Positions 9,320 to 16,867 of a DNA stretch of 64,000 bases are shown here, piece after piece; within the stretch, counting starts at the first letter, position 1; each line of letters starts with the position of its first letter. Source of the DNA: Bacteroides reticulotermitis JCM 10512 (GTDB lineage Bacteria; Bacteroidota; Bacteroidia; Bacteroidales; Bacteroidaceae). The DNA is taken from the NCBI RefSeq assembly GCF_000517545.1, contig NZ_BAIV01000028.1, forward strand, positions 21,846 through 85,845. The letters are read 5' to 3'. Made by a program: the position numbers and the translations under genes. The notes under the pieces were generated by a model. It saw only the letters and a list, made by a program, of their open reading frames with translations, was not told where the DNA came from and made no database searches.

Positions 9320-11533
9320 ATGGACTTTATTATATCCATCATACGGGCCCTATTCCGCCACCGCTGGGTAATTATCTCAGTCACTGTACTTATCTCCCTG
9401 TTTGCGATCTTCTATACCCGCCATATGCGAGGAGGCTACGATGTGAAAGCTACTCTCTATACAGGCATTGTTTCCGGCTACAATTTGGAAAGCGAGAAAC
9501 GGACCGATTGGTCTATCATACAAAACTCAATGGACAACCTGATTAGTATCATCCAAGCGGAAAGTACTTTGAAGCAGGTTTGCTTGCGCTTATACGCCCG
9601 CGTGCTGATCAAAGGCGATCCGAATAAAGATATGGATGGAATCACCGCTTCCAGTTACCGATCCACCTACGATCATGTGCGAAACAGTCCGCATGGCAAA
9701 GAAATACTGGCGTTGATCGACAAAACCAGTGAAGACAAAACCGTTGCTAATCTGGAGAAATATATGAAACCCCAGAAAGACAACTACATCTACGGGCTGT
9801 TTTACTACAACCATCCTTTCTATAGCTACAACGCACTCAAGAATATCAAGGTACAACGCCGATTGACCAGCGACCTGCTGGACATCAGCTATAGCTCCGG
9901 TGATCCGGGTATTGCCTACAACACCGTCAGCATCCTGATGGAAGAGTTCGTCAACGAATACCGCCGCATCCGTTATGGAGAGACCGATAAAGTAATCGAA
10001 TATTTCAAATCCGAGTTGGAACGTATCGGCCAACAACTGCGTAACGAAGAAGACGACCTGACCAAGTACAACGTAGAAAAGCGTATTATCAATTACTACG
10101 ATGAGACCAAAGAAGTAGCAGCGATCAATAAAGAGTTTGAACTCCGCGAGCAAGATGCCCTTTTTGCTTACAACAGTACTCGATCCATGCTCGGAGAACT
10201 CGAAAGACATATGGATAGCAATGCCAAGCAAGTGCTCAAGAATATGCAATTCATTGAGAAAGTAAGAGAAGCATCGACGCTAACCGGTGAAATTTCGGAG
10301 GCAGAGGCTGTTCCCACCAATCAACAAAAGAATGATCAAAGTCTAGACGCATCCAAGAAACGCCTGACACAGCTGAAGCAAGAGCTGAATAGTTTATCCG
10401 ACAGCTACGTAAGCCATAAATACACCAAGGAAGGAACTTCCCGAACCAATATTATCGAGCAATGGCTAGAGCAAACACTTGCCTTCGAAAAGGCCAAAGC
10501 CGAGTTGTCGGTCGTTCAGGATTCCCGTCGTGAACTCAACGAACGGTATGTATTCTTTGCTCCGGTAGGAACCACCATCAAGCAGAAAGAACGCTCGATC
10601 AACTTTACCGAACGTAACTACCTCACCGTTCTTCAAAGTTATAACGACGCCTTGTTGAGAAAGAAAAATCTGGAGATGACTTCCGCCACCCTCAAAGTGT
10701 TGAACGACGCCACCTATCCGATTTCCGCCAATTCCACCAACCGGAAGCAAATCGTGATAGCATCCTGTGTCGGTACCTTCTTCTTTCTGGTCTTGCTCTT
10801 TATCCTCATCGAGTTTATTGACCGGACGCTGCGCGACGCACCCCGTGCCCGCAAAGTTACCGGCTTTAAAATTGTCGGTGCGATACCCTACAGCAATTCA
10901 AGCCCACAGAGTAAAATCTATTTTCAGGCCGCCATACAGGAGTTAAGCAATTCACTGTTGCGCTACTTCACCAAACGAAAATCGCCGGAACTCTTTATAG
11001 TCAACCTCTTCAGCACCCTTGAAGACTCCGGACAAGAAGAACTCGGCAGGCAGCTTGATGAGTTCTGGAAAAGCCGTAACCTCCGCACCCGGCTATTGGT
11101 GTATGGCGAGGACTTCCAAACCGAAGACTCCCGTTACCTGCTAGCCAAGAGCGTGACCGACTTCTATACCCCGCAAGGAGAAGACATCCTGATTGTTGTC
11201 TATCCGGCATTGATTCAGAGCAATATTCCGACCGAATTACTACTCGACTCTAACGTCAACCTACTGGTGTCTCCGGCCGATCGAGGATGGAAAACTGTCG
11301 ACCAACAGCTAGCGTCTCAGTTCCTGTGTCAAGTCAACAAATCGGATGTGCCTTTCCGAATGTGTCTTACACACACCCTGCCCAATGCCGTAGAAGACTT
11401 TACCGGAATGCTCCCGCCGTACACCTTGCTACGCCGATTAGGATACCGTTTCAGCCAATTATCATTAACCGAAAAGATACGTTCCGGTAGCTTCCGCAAG
11501 CGATCGGAGCAAGCCAACAATGATGACGAATAA
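9320..11533 (+). CDS. Wzc/GumC-like polysaccharide chain-length protein with degenerate BY-kinase domain
   Basis: A 737-residue inner-membrane protein. Membrane segments lie at about residues 14-33 and 476-503 and bracket a large periplasmic part rich in coiled coil (residues 200-450), the Wzz/PCP architecture. A cytoplasmic domain follows the second segment, as in Wzc tyrosine autokinases, but where a Walker A P-loop should be (about residue 564) it reads FSTLEDSGQEEL without GK[ST], and the Walker A' position reads ILIVVYPAL without the D-T-P-P. The C-terminal tail has no Tyr cluster. It is therefore probably a pseudo-kinase that sets chain length without phosphorylation. It overlaps the next gene by 14 bases. 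Confidence 0.85.
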   Translation: MDFIISIIRALFRHRWVIISVTVLISLFAIFYTRHMRGGYDVKATLYTGIVSGYNLESEKRTDWSIIQNSMDNLISIIQAESTLKQVCLRLYARVLIKGDPNKDMDGITASSYRSTYDHVRNSPHGKEILALIDKTSEDKTVANLEKYMKPQKDNYIYGLFYYNHPFYSYNALKNIKVQRRLTSDLLDISYSSGDPGIAYNTVSILMEEFVNEYRRIRYGETDKVIEYFKSELERIGQQLRNEEDDLTKYNVEKRIINYYDETKEVAAINKEFELREQDALFAYNSTRSMLGELERHMDSNAKQVLKNMQFIEKVREASTLTGEISEAEAVPTNQQKNDQSLDASKKRLTQLKQELNSLSDSYVSHKYTKEGTSRTNIIEQWLEQTLAFEKAKAELSVVQDSRRELNERYVFFAPVGTTIKQKERSINFTERNYLTVLQSYNDALLRKKNLEMTSATLKVLNDATYPISANSTNRKQIVIASCVGTFFFLVLLFILIEFIDRTLRDAPRARKVTGFKIVGAIPYSNSSPQSKIYFQAAIQELSNSLLRYFTKRKSPELFIVNLFSTLEDSGQEELGRQLDEFWKSRNLRTRLLVYGEDFQTEDSRYLLAKSVTDFYTPQGEDILIVVYPALIQSNIPTELLLDSNVNLLVSPADRGWKTVDQQLASQFLCQVNKSDVPFRMCLTHTLPNAVEDFTGMLPPYTLLRRLGYRFSQLSLTEKIRSGSFRKRSEQANNDDE

Positions 11534-12827
11534 GTTTACAAGCTTTCATCTTCTGTTTTTAGCCCAGTTCCTCCTCATGGCACTGGGAATATTTATCAAT
11601 GTGAAAGCAGGAGTTGCCACTCTTATAGTGACCCTCCTACTCGTCCCCATTTGTTTGTTTCAGCTCGACAAAGACAAGAGTACTGATTGGAGTAAAGGGC
11701 GAAACCTCATGTTCACTGTGTGCTTGATATGGCTTGGCTACTACCTGCTAGAGTTATTCAACCCCAACAATGTTTTAGATGCATGGAATATTGGATTCTT
11801 ACCCTATGCACTTATCCCCCTGTTATGTGCGTTTCTCGTTCCATTAGTCATCCGTAGTACAAAGAGCATCGAAATACTCCTATTCATCTGGTCTGTTTTT
11901 GTGCTGATCTTCACCATCAAAGGCTATTGGCAGAAAAACCACGGCTTCAGCGAAAAAGACCTATTCTTCCTATACAATTCAGGCGGATGGCGTACCCATA
12001 TCATCTGGTCGGGCATTCGCTTTTTCTCCTGTTTCTCTGATGCGGCCAACTATGGAGTCCACGCTGCTATGTCGGCAACCCTATTCGGCATTTCCGCCTT
12101 CTTTGTCAAAGAAAGATGGAAGCAACTCTTCTTCCTCTTCATTGCCCTTTGTGGGCTTTACGGGATGGCCATATCCGGAACCAGAGCTGCCGTAGCGGTT
12201 ATTGCAGGAGGTATACTCATGGTCGTTGTCATCTCCAAGAACTGGAAAATGCTGATTGGTGGAGTCCTCTTATTCATATCTTTATTCTGCTTTTTCTATT
12301 TCACCAATATCGGCAGCGGCAACCAATACATCTTTAAGATACGTTCCGCCTTTCATCCTACCGAAGATGCCTCCTACCTGGTACGTGTACAGAACAGGGA
12401 GCGAATGAAAGAACTGATGGCTAGTAAGCCTATAGGCTATGGCATCGGGCTATCCAAATCGGAGCGTTTCAACCCCAAAGAAAGCATGCCCTACCCACCG
12501 GATTCCTGGTTGGTCAGCGTATGGGTGGAGACCGGTATCATCGGACTCATACTGTACCTCGCCATACACGGAATACTTTTCGCGTGGGGAGCTTGGATCT
12601 TGTTGGTTAAAGTACGAGACAAACGATTGCGGGGACTGGTAGCCGCTTGGCTCAGCATGGACGCCGGGTTCTTCATAGCCGCCTACGTCAACGACGTGAT
12701 GCAATACCCCAACCAACTACCTGTGTACACCGGATTCGCCTTGTGTTTTGCCGCGCAACATATCGACAAGCAAATCAGTAAAGAGAAAGCCCTTACACCG
12801 GAACAACCCCTAAACGAACTGCCATGA
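11520..12827 (+). CDS. O-antigen polymerase/ligase family (Wzy/WaaL-like) membrane protein
   Basis: A 435-residue integral membrane protein with about eleven hydrophobic segments and one large periplasmic loop near residues 260-345. The block SGTRAAVAVIAGG and the loop motif PDSWLVSVWVETGIIG are typical of the Wzy_C/O-antigen-ligase family. Between a chain-length protein and glycosyltransferases the likely job is polymerisation of lipid-linked EPS repeat units at the periplasmic face. Translation is coupled at both ends: it overlaps the Wzc-like gene by 14 bases and the next gene by 4 (ATGA). Confidence 0.87.
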   Translation: MMTNKFTSFHLLFLAQFLLMALGIFINVKAGVATLIVTLLLVPICLFQLDKDKSTDWSKGRNLMFTVCLIWLGYYLLELFNPNNVLDAWNIGFLPYALIPLLCAFLVPLVIRSTKSIEILLFIWSVFVLIFTIKGYWQKNHGFSEKDLFFLYNSGGWRTHIIWSGIRFFSCFSDAANYGVHAAMSATLFGISAFFVKERWKQLFFLFIALCGLYGMAISGTRAAVAVIAGGILMVVVISKNWKMLIGGVLLFISLFCFFYFTNIGSGNQYIFKIRSAFHPTEDASYLVRVQNRERMKELMASKPIGYGIGLSKSERFNPKESMPYPPDSWLVSVWVETGIIGLILYLAIHGILFAWGAWILLVKVRDKRLRGLVAAWLSMDAGFFIAAYVNDVMQYPNQLPVYTGFALCFAAQHIDKQISKEKALTPEQPLNELP

Positions 12828-13762
12828 ATCCTGCTCAGCCGCTCATCTCCTTCATCACAATCTGCTACAACGGATTGGAAGACACGTGTGAGCTGATCGA
12901 ATCACTCCGCAACAAGATACATTCGGTGAGCTACGAGATTATTATTGTCGACAACGCCTCCCGTGAGGACGAAGCCGCTGCGATCAGTAGCCGGTACCCG
13001 TTTGTTACCGCCATCCGCAACCCTGTGAACAACGGATTTTCGGGAGGCAACAATGTAGGCATCCGGCACGCCCAAGGCAGCTACCTCTTCTTTATCAACA
13101 ACGATACCTTTATCGAAGAAGATGGCATACAGGCCTTGGTTGAACGGTTGGAAAGCAGTCCGCAGATTGGTGGCGTCTCTCCCAAACTTCGTTTCGCCTT
13201 TCCGCCCCAACACGTCCAGTTTGCCGGATTCACGCCTCTCTCCCGTTTCGCCTTACGCAACCGGACTCTGGGCTACGATTGTGTGGACGATGGAAGCTAC
13301 GATACCGCTCACCCCACCCCCTACCTGCATGGCGCCGCTATGCTTATCAAACGACGGGTGATCGAAGAAGCCGGACTGATGCCCGAAGTCTTCTTCCTCT
13401 ATTACGAAGAACTGGATTGGTGTACAAGCATGACCCGTGCCGGCTACGAGCTTTGGTACGAACCTCGCTGCACCGTTTTCCACAAAGAGAGCCGGAGCAC
13501 GGGACAGCTCAGCAAAACCCGCACCTATTACCTCACGCGCAACCGCCTGCTCTATGCCCGACGGAACCTGCGGGGCACGCGTCGGACCGTCTCCCTGATC
13601 TACCTCAGCACCATAGCCGCAGCCAAAAACGCGCTGAGTTATCTATTACAACGCCGGTGGGATCTTGCCGGAGAAGTATGCCGGGCAACCAAAGACGGAT
13701 GGTCGCCCACCCTGCGTGAAGAAAAGCTTTGTGTAAACTCGCCTAATCCCTCACAACCATGA
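12824..13762 (+). CDS. Family 2 glycosyltransferase (rhamnosyltransferase-like)
   Basis: A 312-residue cytoplasmic GT-A glycosyltransferase. The N-terminal fold is clear: SFITICYNGLEDT, then IIIVDNASREDEA, the NNGFSGGNNVGI block and the metal-binding acidic motif INNDTFIEEDG in place of DxD. The C-terminal half includes FYYEELDWCTSMTRAGY-type residues (LYYEELDWC), as in dTDP-rhamnosyl and related GT2 enzymes that use a PExFFLYYEE(L)D motif. Donor and acceptor cannot be told from sequence. ATGA overlaps join it to both neighbours. Confidence 0.9.
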   Translation: MNPAQPLISFITICYNGLEDTCELIESLRNKIHSVSYEIIIVDNASREDEAAAISSRYPFVTAIRNPVNNGFSGGNNVGIRHAQGSYLFFINNDTFIEEDGIQALVERLESSPQIGGVSPKLRFAFPPQHVQFAGFTPLSRFALRNRTLGYDCVDDGSYDTAHPTPYLHGAAMLIKRRVIEEAGLMPEVFFLYYEELDWCTSMTRAGYELWYEPRCTVFHKESRSTGQLSKTRTYYLTRNRLLYARRNLRGTRRTVSLIYLSTIAAAKNALSYLLQRRWDLAGEVCRATKDGWSPTLREEKLCVNSPNPSQP

Positions 13763-14958
13763 TCTACATTGACTGGATACTCTTTCTCCCGCTTGCCCTC
13801 TGCGTAGCCTATCTGTTGATCTACGCCCTGGCATCTAAGTTCTACCGGAACCCACATTTCCCCGAAGCGAACAGCTTTCGCCGATTCGCGGTGCTTTTCC
13901 CCGCCTACAAAGAAGATCGTGTCATCGTATCATCCGTGCGCAGTTTCCTCCAACAGGAGTATCCGCAATCGTTATTCGACATCGTAGTCATTTCCGACCA
14001 GATGGAGTCCGCCACCAATGAAGAGTTGCACTCGCTCCCCATCCGGTTGTTGATAGCCAACTACTCCGAAAGTTCGAAAGCCAAAGCACTCGCACTGGCA
14101 ATCGATACCATCGAAGTGCAATCCTACGACGTGGTCGTTATCATGGATGCCGACAACCTGACCTCACCTAACTTTCTGGCGGAGATCAACCGGGCTTTCG
14201 AAAGCGGCCTACAATCGGTGCAAGCTCGCCGAACCGGAAAGAACCTGAACACCGAGATTTCGATGCTCGATGGTATCAGCGAAGAGATAAACAACGGAAT
14301 CTTCCGTAGCGGACACAACGTACTCGGACTATCGGCCGGACTGGCAGGGTCGGGAATGGCGTTTGATGCCGACTGGTTCCGTCGAAATGTGCGAAAGCTT
14401 CAAACAGCCGGTGAGGACAAGGAGTTGGAAGCCTTGCTACTGCAACAACGCATTCACACCGCTTTTCTGCAACAGTTGCCCGTGTACGATGAAAAGACGC
14501 AGAAGAAAGACGCCATCAAGAACCAGCGTAAGCGTTGGATAGCGGCACAGTTCGGTGCGCTGCGCAATTCGCTGCCGCATTTTCCCGGCGCGCTACTTCG
14601 GGGCAATTTCGACTATTGCGACAAAATTATCCAATGGATGCTTCCGCCACGCCTTGTACAACTAGCGACTGTATTCGGTTTCACCTTTCTATTTACCTTG
14701 GCTTGGCTCCTGCTGAGTTGGCAAACGGGAGGTGATCAGTGGGTAATGTCCATCAAATGGTGGGTATTGTCGGCCGCACAGGTAGCTGCGATGTTAGTTC
14801 CCATCCCTGCCGCACGTTTCAACAAACAGTTGGCTAAAGCGGTCTTGCAGATTCCGGCACTTGCCATGGCCATGATCGGCAACCTGTTCAGCCTGAAAGG
14901 GGCCAATAAGAAATTTATTCATACCGAACACGGCGAGGACGAAACAGATCGGTCTTAG
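13759..14958 (+). CDS. Membrane-bound family 2 glycosyltransferase
   Basis: A 399-residue protein with an N-terminal membrane segment (residues 4-24), a GT-A domain and two or three C-terminal membrane segments (about residues 305-370). The active-site marks are VVIMDADNL (DxD), AGEDKELEALLL (the ED acid region) and NQRKRWIAAQ, a Q-x-x-R-W motif of processive-type GT2 enzymes. Last gene of the first EPS operon; it overlaps the previous one by 4 bases. The topology suits adding a sugar to a lipid-linked intermediate at the inner face of the cytoplasmic membrane. Confidence 0.87.
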   Translation: MIYIDWILFLPLALCVAYLLIYALASKFYRNPHFPEANSFRRFAVLFPAYKEDRVIVSSVRSFLQQEYPQSLFDIVVISDQMESATNEELHSLPIRLLIANYSESSKAKALALAIDTIEVQSYDVVVIMDADNLTSPNFLAEINRAFESGLQSVQARRTGKNLNTEISMLDGISEEINNGIFRSGHNVLGLSAGLAGSGMAFDADWFRRNVRKLQTAGEDKELEALLLQQRIHTAFLQQLPVYDEKTQKKDAIKNQRKRWIAAQFGALRNSLPHFPGALLRGNFDYCDKIIQWMLPPRLVQLATVFGFTFLFTLAWLLLSWQTGGDQWVMSIKWWVLSAAQVAAMLVPIPAARFNKQLAKAVLQIPALAMAMIGNLFSLKGANKKFIHTEHGEDETDRS

Positions 14959-15010
14959 TCACTCGCTCGTAGACAAAAGCATTGAGTAATTCGTCATTTC
15001 GTATAAAAAG

Positions 15011-15044
15011 AACTGGGGCTGCCCGAAAATGGACAGCCCCAGTT
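15011..15044 (-). terminator. Terminator between the EPS operon and the convergent amidase gene
   Basis: AACTGGGGCTG pairs perfectly with CAGCCCCAGTT. On the minus strand the stem runs into CTTTTTATAC, a normal T run, so it ends the amidase transcript (stop at 15063). It may also stop the plus-strand EPS operon. Confidence 0.8.
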
Positions 15045-15062
15045 ACTTCATATCATACGGTA

Positions 15063-15503
15063 CTAACCGTCTCTTCCCACATCAAAACAGGGACATTGCT
15101 TCACCCATTCTTCGGGTTCAATCTCGCCATTACCGTTCAGATCGGGACTAAGGTCGCGATGTCCGCAGACACGGCAACCGGGATAGTCTTGCTGTAAGGC
15201 AGAGATGAGCACACGCAGCGAATGTTTCTGCCACTCGGTACGGGTATCCGCAGGACATCCGCAGTAGTCGAGTCCGCCTTCGTAACAGATGCCGATACTG
15301 TGTTCGTTGTGTCCACGGGCATGAGCTCCCATACGCTCCAAAGGACGGGTTACTTTGATGTCTCCATTCTTGCGAATGTAGTAGTGGTAACCTATACCGT
15401 TGAACCCACGGCGACGGTGGCATATTTCAAGGTCTTCTTCGGTGAAGTCTCTGTCCGCACGGGTGGCGGAGCAGTGGACTACAATCAGGTCAATCTTCCT
15501 CAT
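15063..15503 (-). CDS. T7-lysozyme-type N-acetylmuramoyl-L-alanine amidase (amidase_2)
   Basis: A 146-residue zinc amidase that would cut the MurNAc-L-Ala bond of peptidoglycan. It follows bacteriophage T7 lysozyme closely: VVHCSAT, GIGYHYYIRKNG, GAHARGHNEHSIGI and KQCPCFD. The zinc ligands are His10, His115 and Cys137, with Tyr39 and Lys135 as active-site residues. There is no signal peptide. Residues 121-132 (DLNGNGEIEPEE) form a canonical EF-hand-like calcium loop between the second and third zinc ligands. A strong Shine-Dalgarno sequence precedes it. It is the 3' end of a minus-strand module with an HU-like protein and a tiny ORF, an arrangement I recall as recurrent near Bacteroides capsule loci. 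Confidence 0.93.
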   Translation of the reverse strand: MRKIDLIVVHCSATRADRDFTEEDLEICHRRRGFNGIGYHYYIRKNGDIKVTRPLERMGAHARGHNEHSIGICYEGGLDYCGCPADTRTEWQKHSLRVLISALQQDYPGCRVCGHRDLSPDLNGNGEIEPEEWVKQCPCFDVGRDG

Positions 15504-15510
15504 TTTAAGG

Positions 15511-15518
15511 ACCTCCTT
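15511..15518 (-). promoter_or_regulatory. Strong Shine-Dalgarno site of the amidase gene
   Basis: AAGGAGGT on the minus strand, eight bases from GGAGG to the amidase ATG at 15503. It follows straight on from the TAG stop of the 24-codon ORF. Bacteroidetes genes rarely use Shine-Dalgarno pairing, and I see no comparable site at the other genes here. Confidence 0.8.
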
Positions 15519-15593
15519 CTACTTTTTACCTTTTCGCTTCCGGCGGAAGAAAAAGAGTACTTCTAATATTACATCTAAAATCTTATCCATCAT
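15519..15593 (-). CDS. 24-codon ORF upstream of the amidase (smalltalk-like position)
   Basis: MMDKILDVILEVLFFFRRKR plus a short Lys-rich end: a hydrophobic helix of about 15 residues with a strongly basic tail. It ends one base before the amidase Shine-Dalgarno, so the two are probably translationally coupled. In Bacteroides a family of tiny hydrophobic proteins (smalltalk) sits between an HU-like gene and such an amidase; this ORF has that place, but the sequence is too short to prove kinship. Its size and charge would also suit a holin-like or toxin-like peptide. Start could be at 15593 or 15590. Confidence 0.5.
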   Translation of the reverse strand: MMDKILDVILEVLFFFRRKRKGKK

Positions 15594-15716
15594 AACTTCT
15601 GACTTTTATTGATGATTACTTTCATTGCGCAACCAATACCATTTTGGTAATGGTGCGGCTATCGAAGCAAGCCAAGGCGGTACGGTAGTCGGCACTAAGT
15701 ACTGTCTTGGCTGAGA

Positions 15717-15981
15717 TCGTTCGGTGAAATCATTCGGGTTCTCGTTAGCCAGATTGGTCTGTGATACAGTTCACACAAAGTCGATCAACTGAGGTCGTTC
15801 GGCGGAATTTCGTTCAGCGAATTTGTTCGTGCAAAGTCAATCGCAATGAAATCGTTCATGCAGAATCGTTCGGGAAACTCATTCGGGGGAACGGTTCGTG
15901 CCAATTAGATCGATCCGTGAAACTGTTTATGCCAGATCGGGCAACTGAGGTCGTTCGGTGGAATTCCGTTCAGTGAATTTG
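15717..15981. repeat. Degenerate direct repeats between the tiny ORF and the HU-like gene
   Basis: A 40-bp unit at 15786-15825 recurs at 15942-15981 with 37 of 40 bases the same (spacing 156). The octamer TCGTTCGG occurs at 15717, 15795, 15866 and 15951, with variants such as TCATTCGGG at 15730 and 15879. The 433-base gap 15594-16026 holds this family and no gene that I can support. Confidence 0.75.
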
Positions 15982-16026
15982 CGCATGCTAGCTAGATCGA
16001 TCAATGGAGTGTTTCACCTCGGATTA

Positions 16027-16518
16027 TCACAAAGTTGGGTCGGGTGCTTCACCTCCCCCTTCTTCACCACCTTCGCCCGATGAGTCCTTCACTTCGGAAG
16101 CCAACGCAAAGACGACGTTATTCTCAGCTCCTCGGGTACTTGCCGTGCTGTCGTTAACCAATCGCAGGGAGTTGTCCACCTTGAAGCGGAGGTTAACCCG
16201 GGTGATGCTTTTCACCGTACAGTCTTTTTCAACCTCCACACCCGGACAGGTGAGGGTGGTGTAAAAAGTGCCTAGTCCGTCCACTTTCACCCGATTGCCG
16301 TCGACAAGCACTCGCTTCATCGAGCGGACGAAGGACTTCATAACGTGGGTCACATCTTCCGCCGATAACGATCCAATGGATTCGATTTCCTTGGCTAAGG
16401 CTTCGATGGAGTACACTTTTGCATCGCCACATTTGGGTCGAAGCGAATAAACCTGCGGTGAATCTTTGTCACCAATCAACTTTCTGCGCTTGTAGCGCAC
16501 TACTGTTACTATTGCCAT
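16027..16518 (-). CDS. HU-like DNA-binding protein
   Basis: A 163-residue protein of the long HU-related class of Bacteroidetes (HU-like domain, PF18291 type). The core runs from residue 1 to about 125: a basic N-terminus (VVRYKRRKLIG), helices with IEALAKEIESIGSLSAEDV and the DGLGTFYTTL turn that corresponds to the GFGxF block of HU. The tail is Gly/Glu-rich and probably disordered (SGEGGEEGGGEAPDP). The start at 16518 is preferred to an upstream in-frame ATG because MAIVTVVRYKRRK is the family beginning. The promoter at 16568 fits this start. Likely role: DNA architecture of the neighbouring repeats; that is inference. Confidence 0.85.
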   Translation of the reverse strand: MAIVTVVRYKRRKLIGDKDSPQVYSLRPKCGDAKVYSIEALAKEIESIGSLSAEDVTHVMKSFVRSMKRVLVDGNRVKVDGLGTFYTTLTCPGVEVEKDCTVKSITRVNLRFKVDNSLRLVNDSTASTRGAENNVVFALASEVKDSSGEGGEEGGGEAPDPTL

Positions 16519-16567
16519 ATTATTTACTTTATGAGCGGAAGTTTCACCTCCCCCTCGGTTAGTTAAA

Positions 16568-16595
16568 CAAAGGTACGGCAACGTGAAAGTACAAA
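16568..16595 (-). promoter_or_regulatory. Promoter of the HU-like gene
   Basis: TACCTTTG (minus strand, 16568-16575) is an exact -7 consensus, with TTTG at 16592-16595 sixteen bases upstream, slightly short of the usual 19-21. The leader would be about 45 bases. The 10-bp repeats begin at the -33 element. Confidence 0.6.
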
Positions 16596-16660
16596 TCGGG
16601 ATTCAACCGGACTAGACCGGACTATGCCGGATTAAACCTGTTTAAACCGGATTCACGGGG
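16591..16660. repeat. Helically phased 10-bp repeats upstream of the HU-like promoter
   Basis: Consecutive 10-base units ATTCAACCGG, ACTAGACCGG, ACTATGCCGG, ATTAAACCTG, TTTAAACCGG run from 16601 to 16650 with no spacer, flanked by weaker units at 16591 (ACAAATCGGG) and 16651 (ATTCACGGGG). CCGG is the best kept part and recurs at one-turn spacing, so all copies face the same side of the helix. They abut the -33 element, as expected for a cooperative operator. Confidence 0.75.
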
Positions 16661-16670
16661 AGTGATTGAA

Positions 16671-16856
16671 GGGAAAACCGGAAGAAAGGAATGCTAAAGG
16701 AGCCAGGAATAGGAATGGAACAGAAGAAAAGATAGCGATAAAAAAGCCGGAAGAAAGTAATGTCCAAAGGAGTTGGGAAGGCGAGGAAGAGAAGGTCAAA
16801 AGAAAAAGAGTGCCAAGAGAGTCGGGAAAAGGAAGTGAACGGGGGAGAAACTATCC
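16671..16856. repeat. Purine-rich tract with a 69-bp-spaced direct repeat
   Basis: About four fifths of the plus strand is purine by eye over roughly 185 bases. CCGGAAGAAAG-AATG---AAAGGAG at 16678 recurs at 16747 with small changes. With the 10-bp repeats it fills the 349-base gap 16519-16867 between the membrane-protein and HU-like genes. Open frames through it have low-complexity Lys/Glu/Arg composition and are not credible genes. Confidence 0.6.
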
Positions 16857-16867
16857 CCCGCCTAACC

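Noticed and set aside
15761..15976. Plus-strand frame with two STEVVR-like segments
   Set aside because: It is only the 40-bp direct repeat read in frame (spacing 156 is a multiple of three by chance); no promoter or homology.
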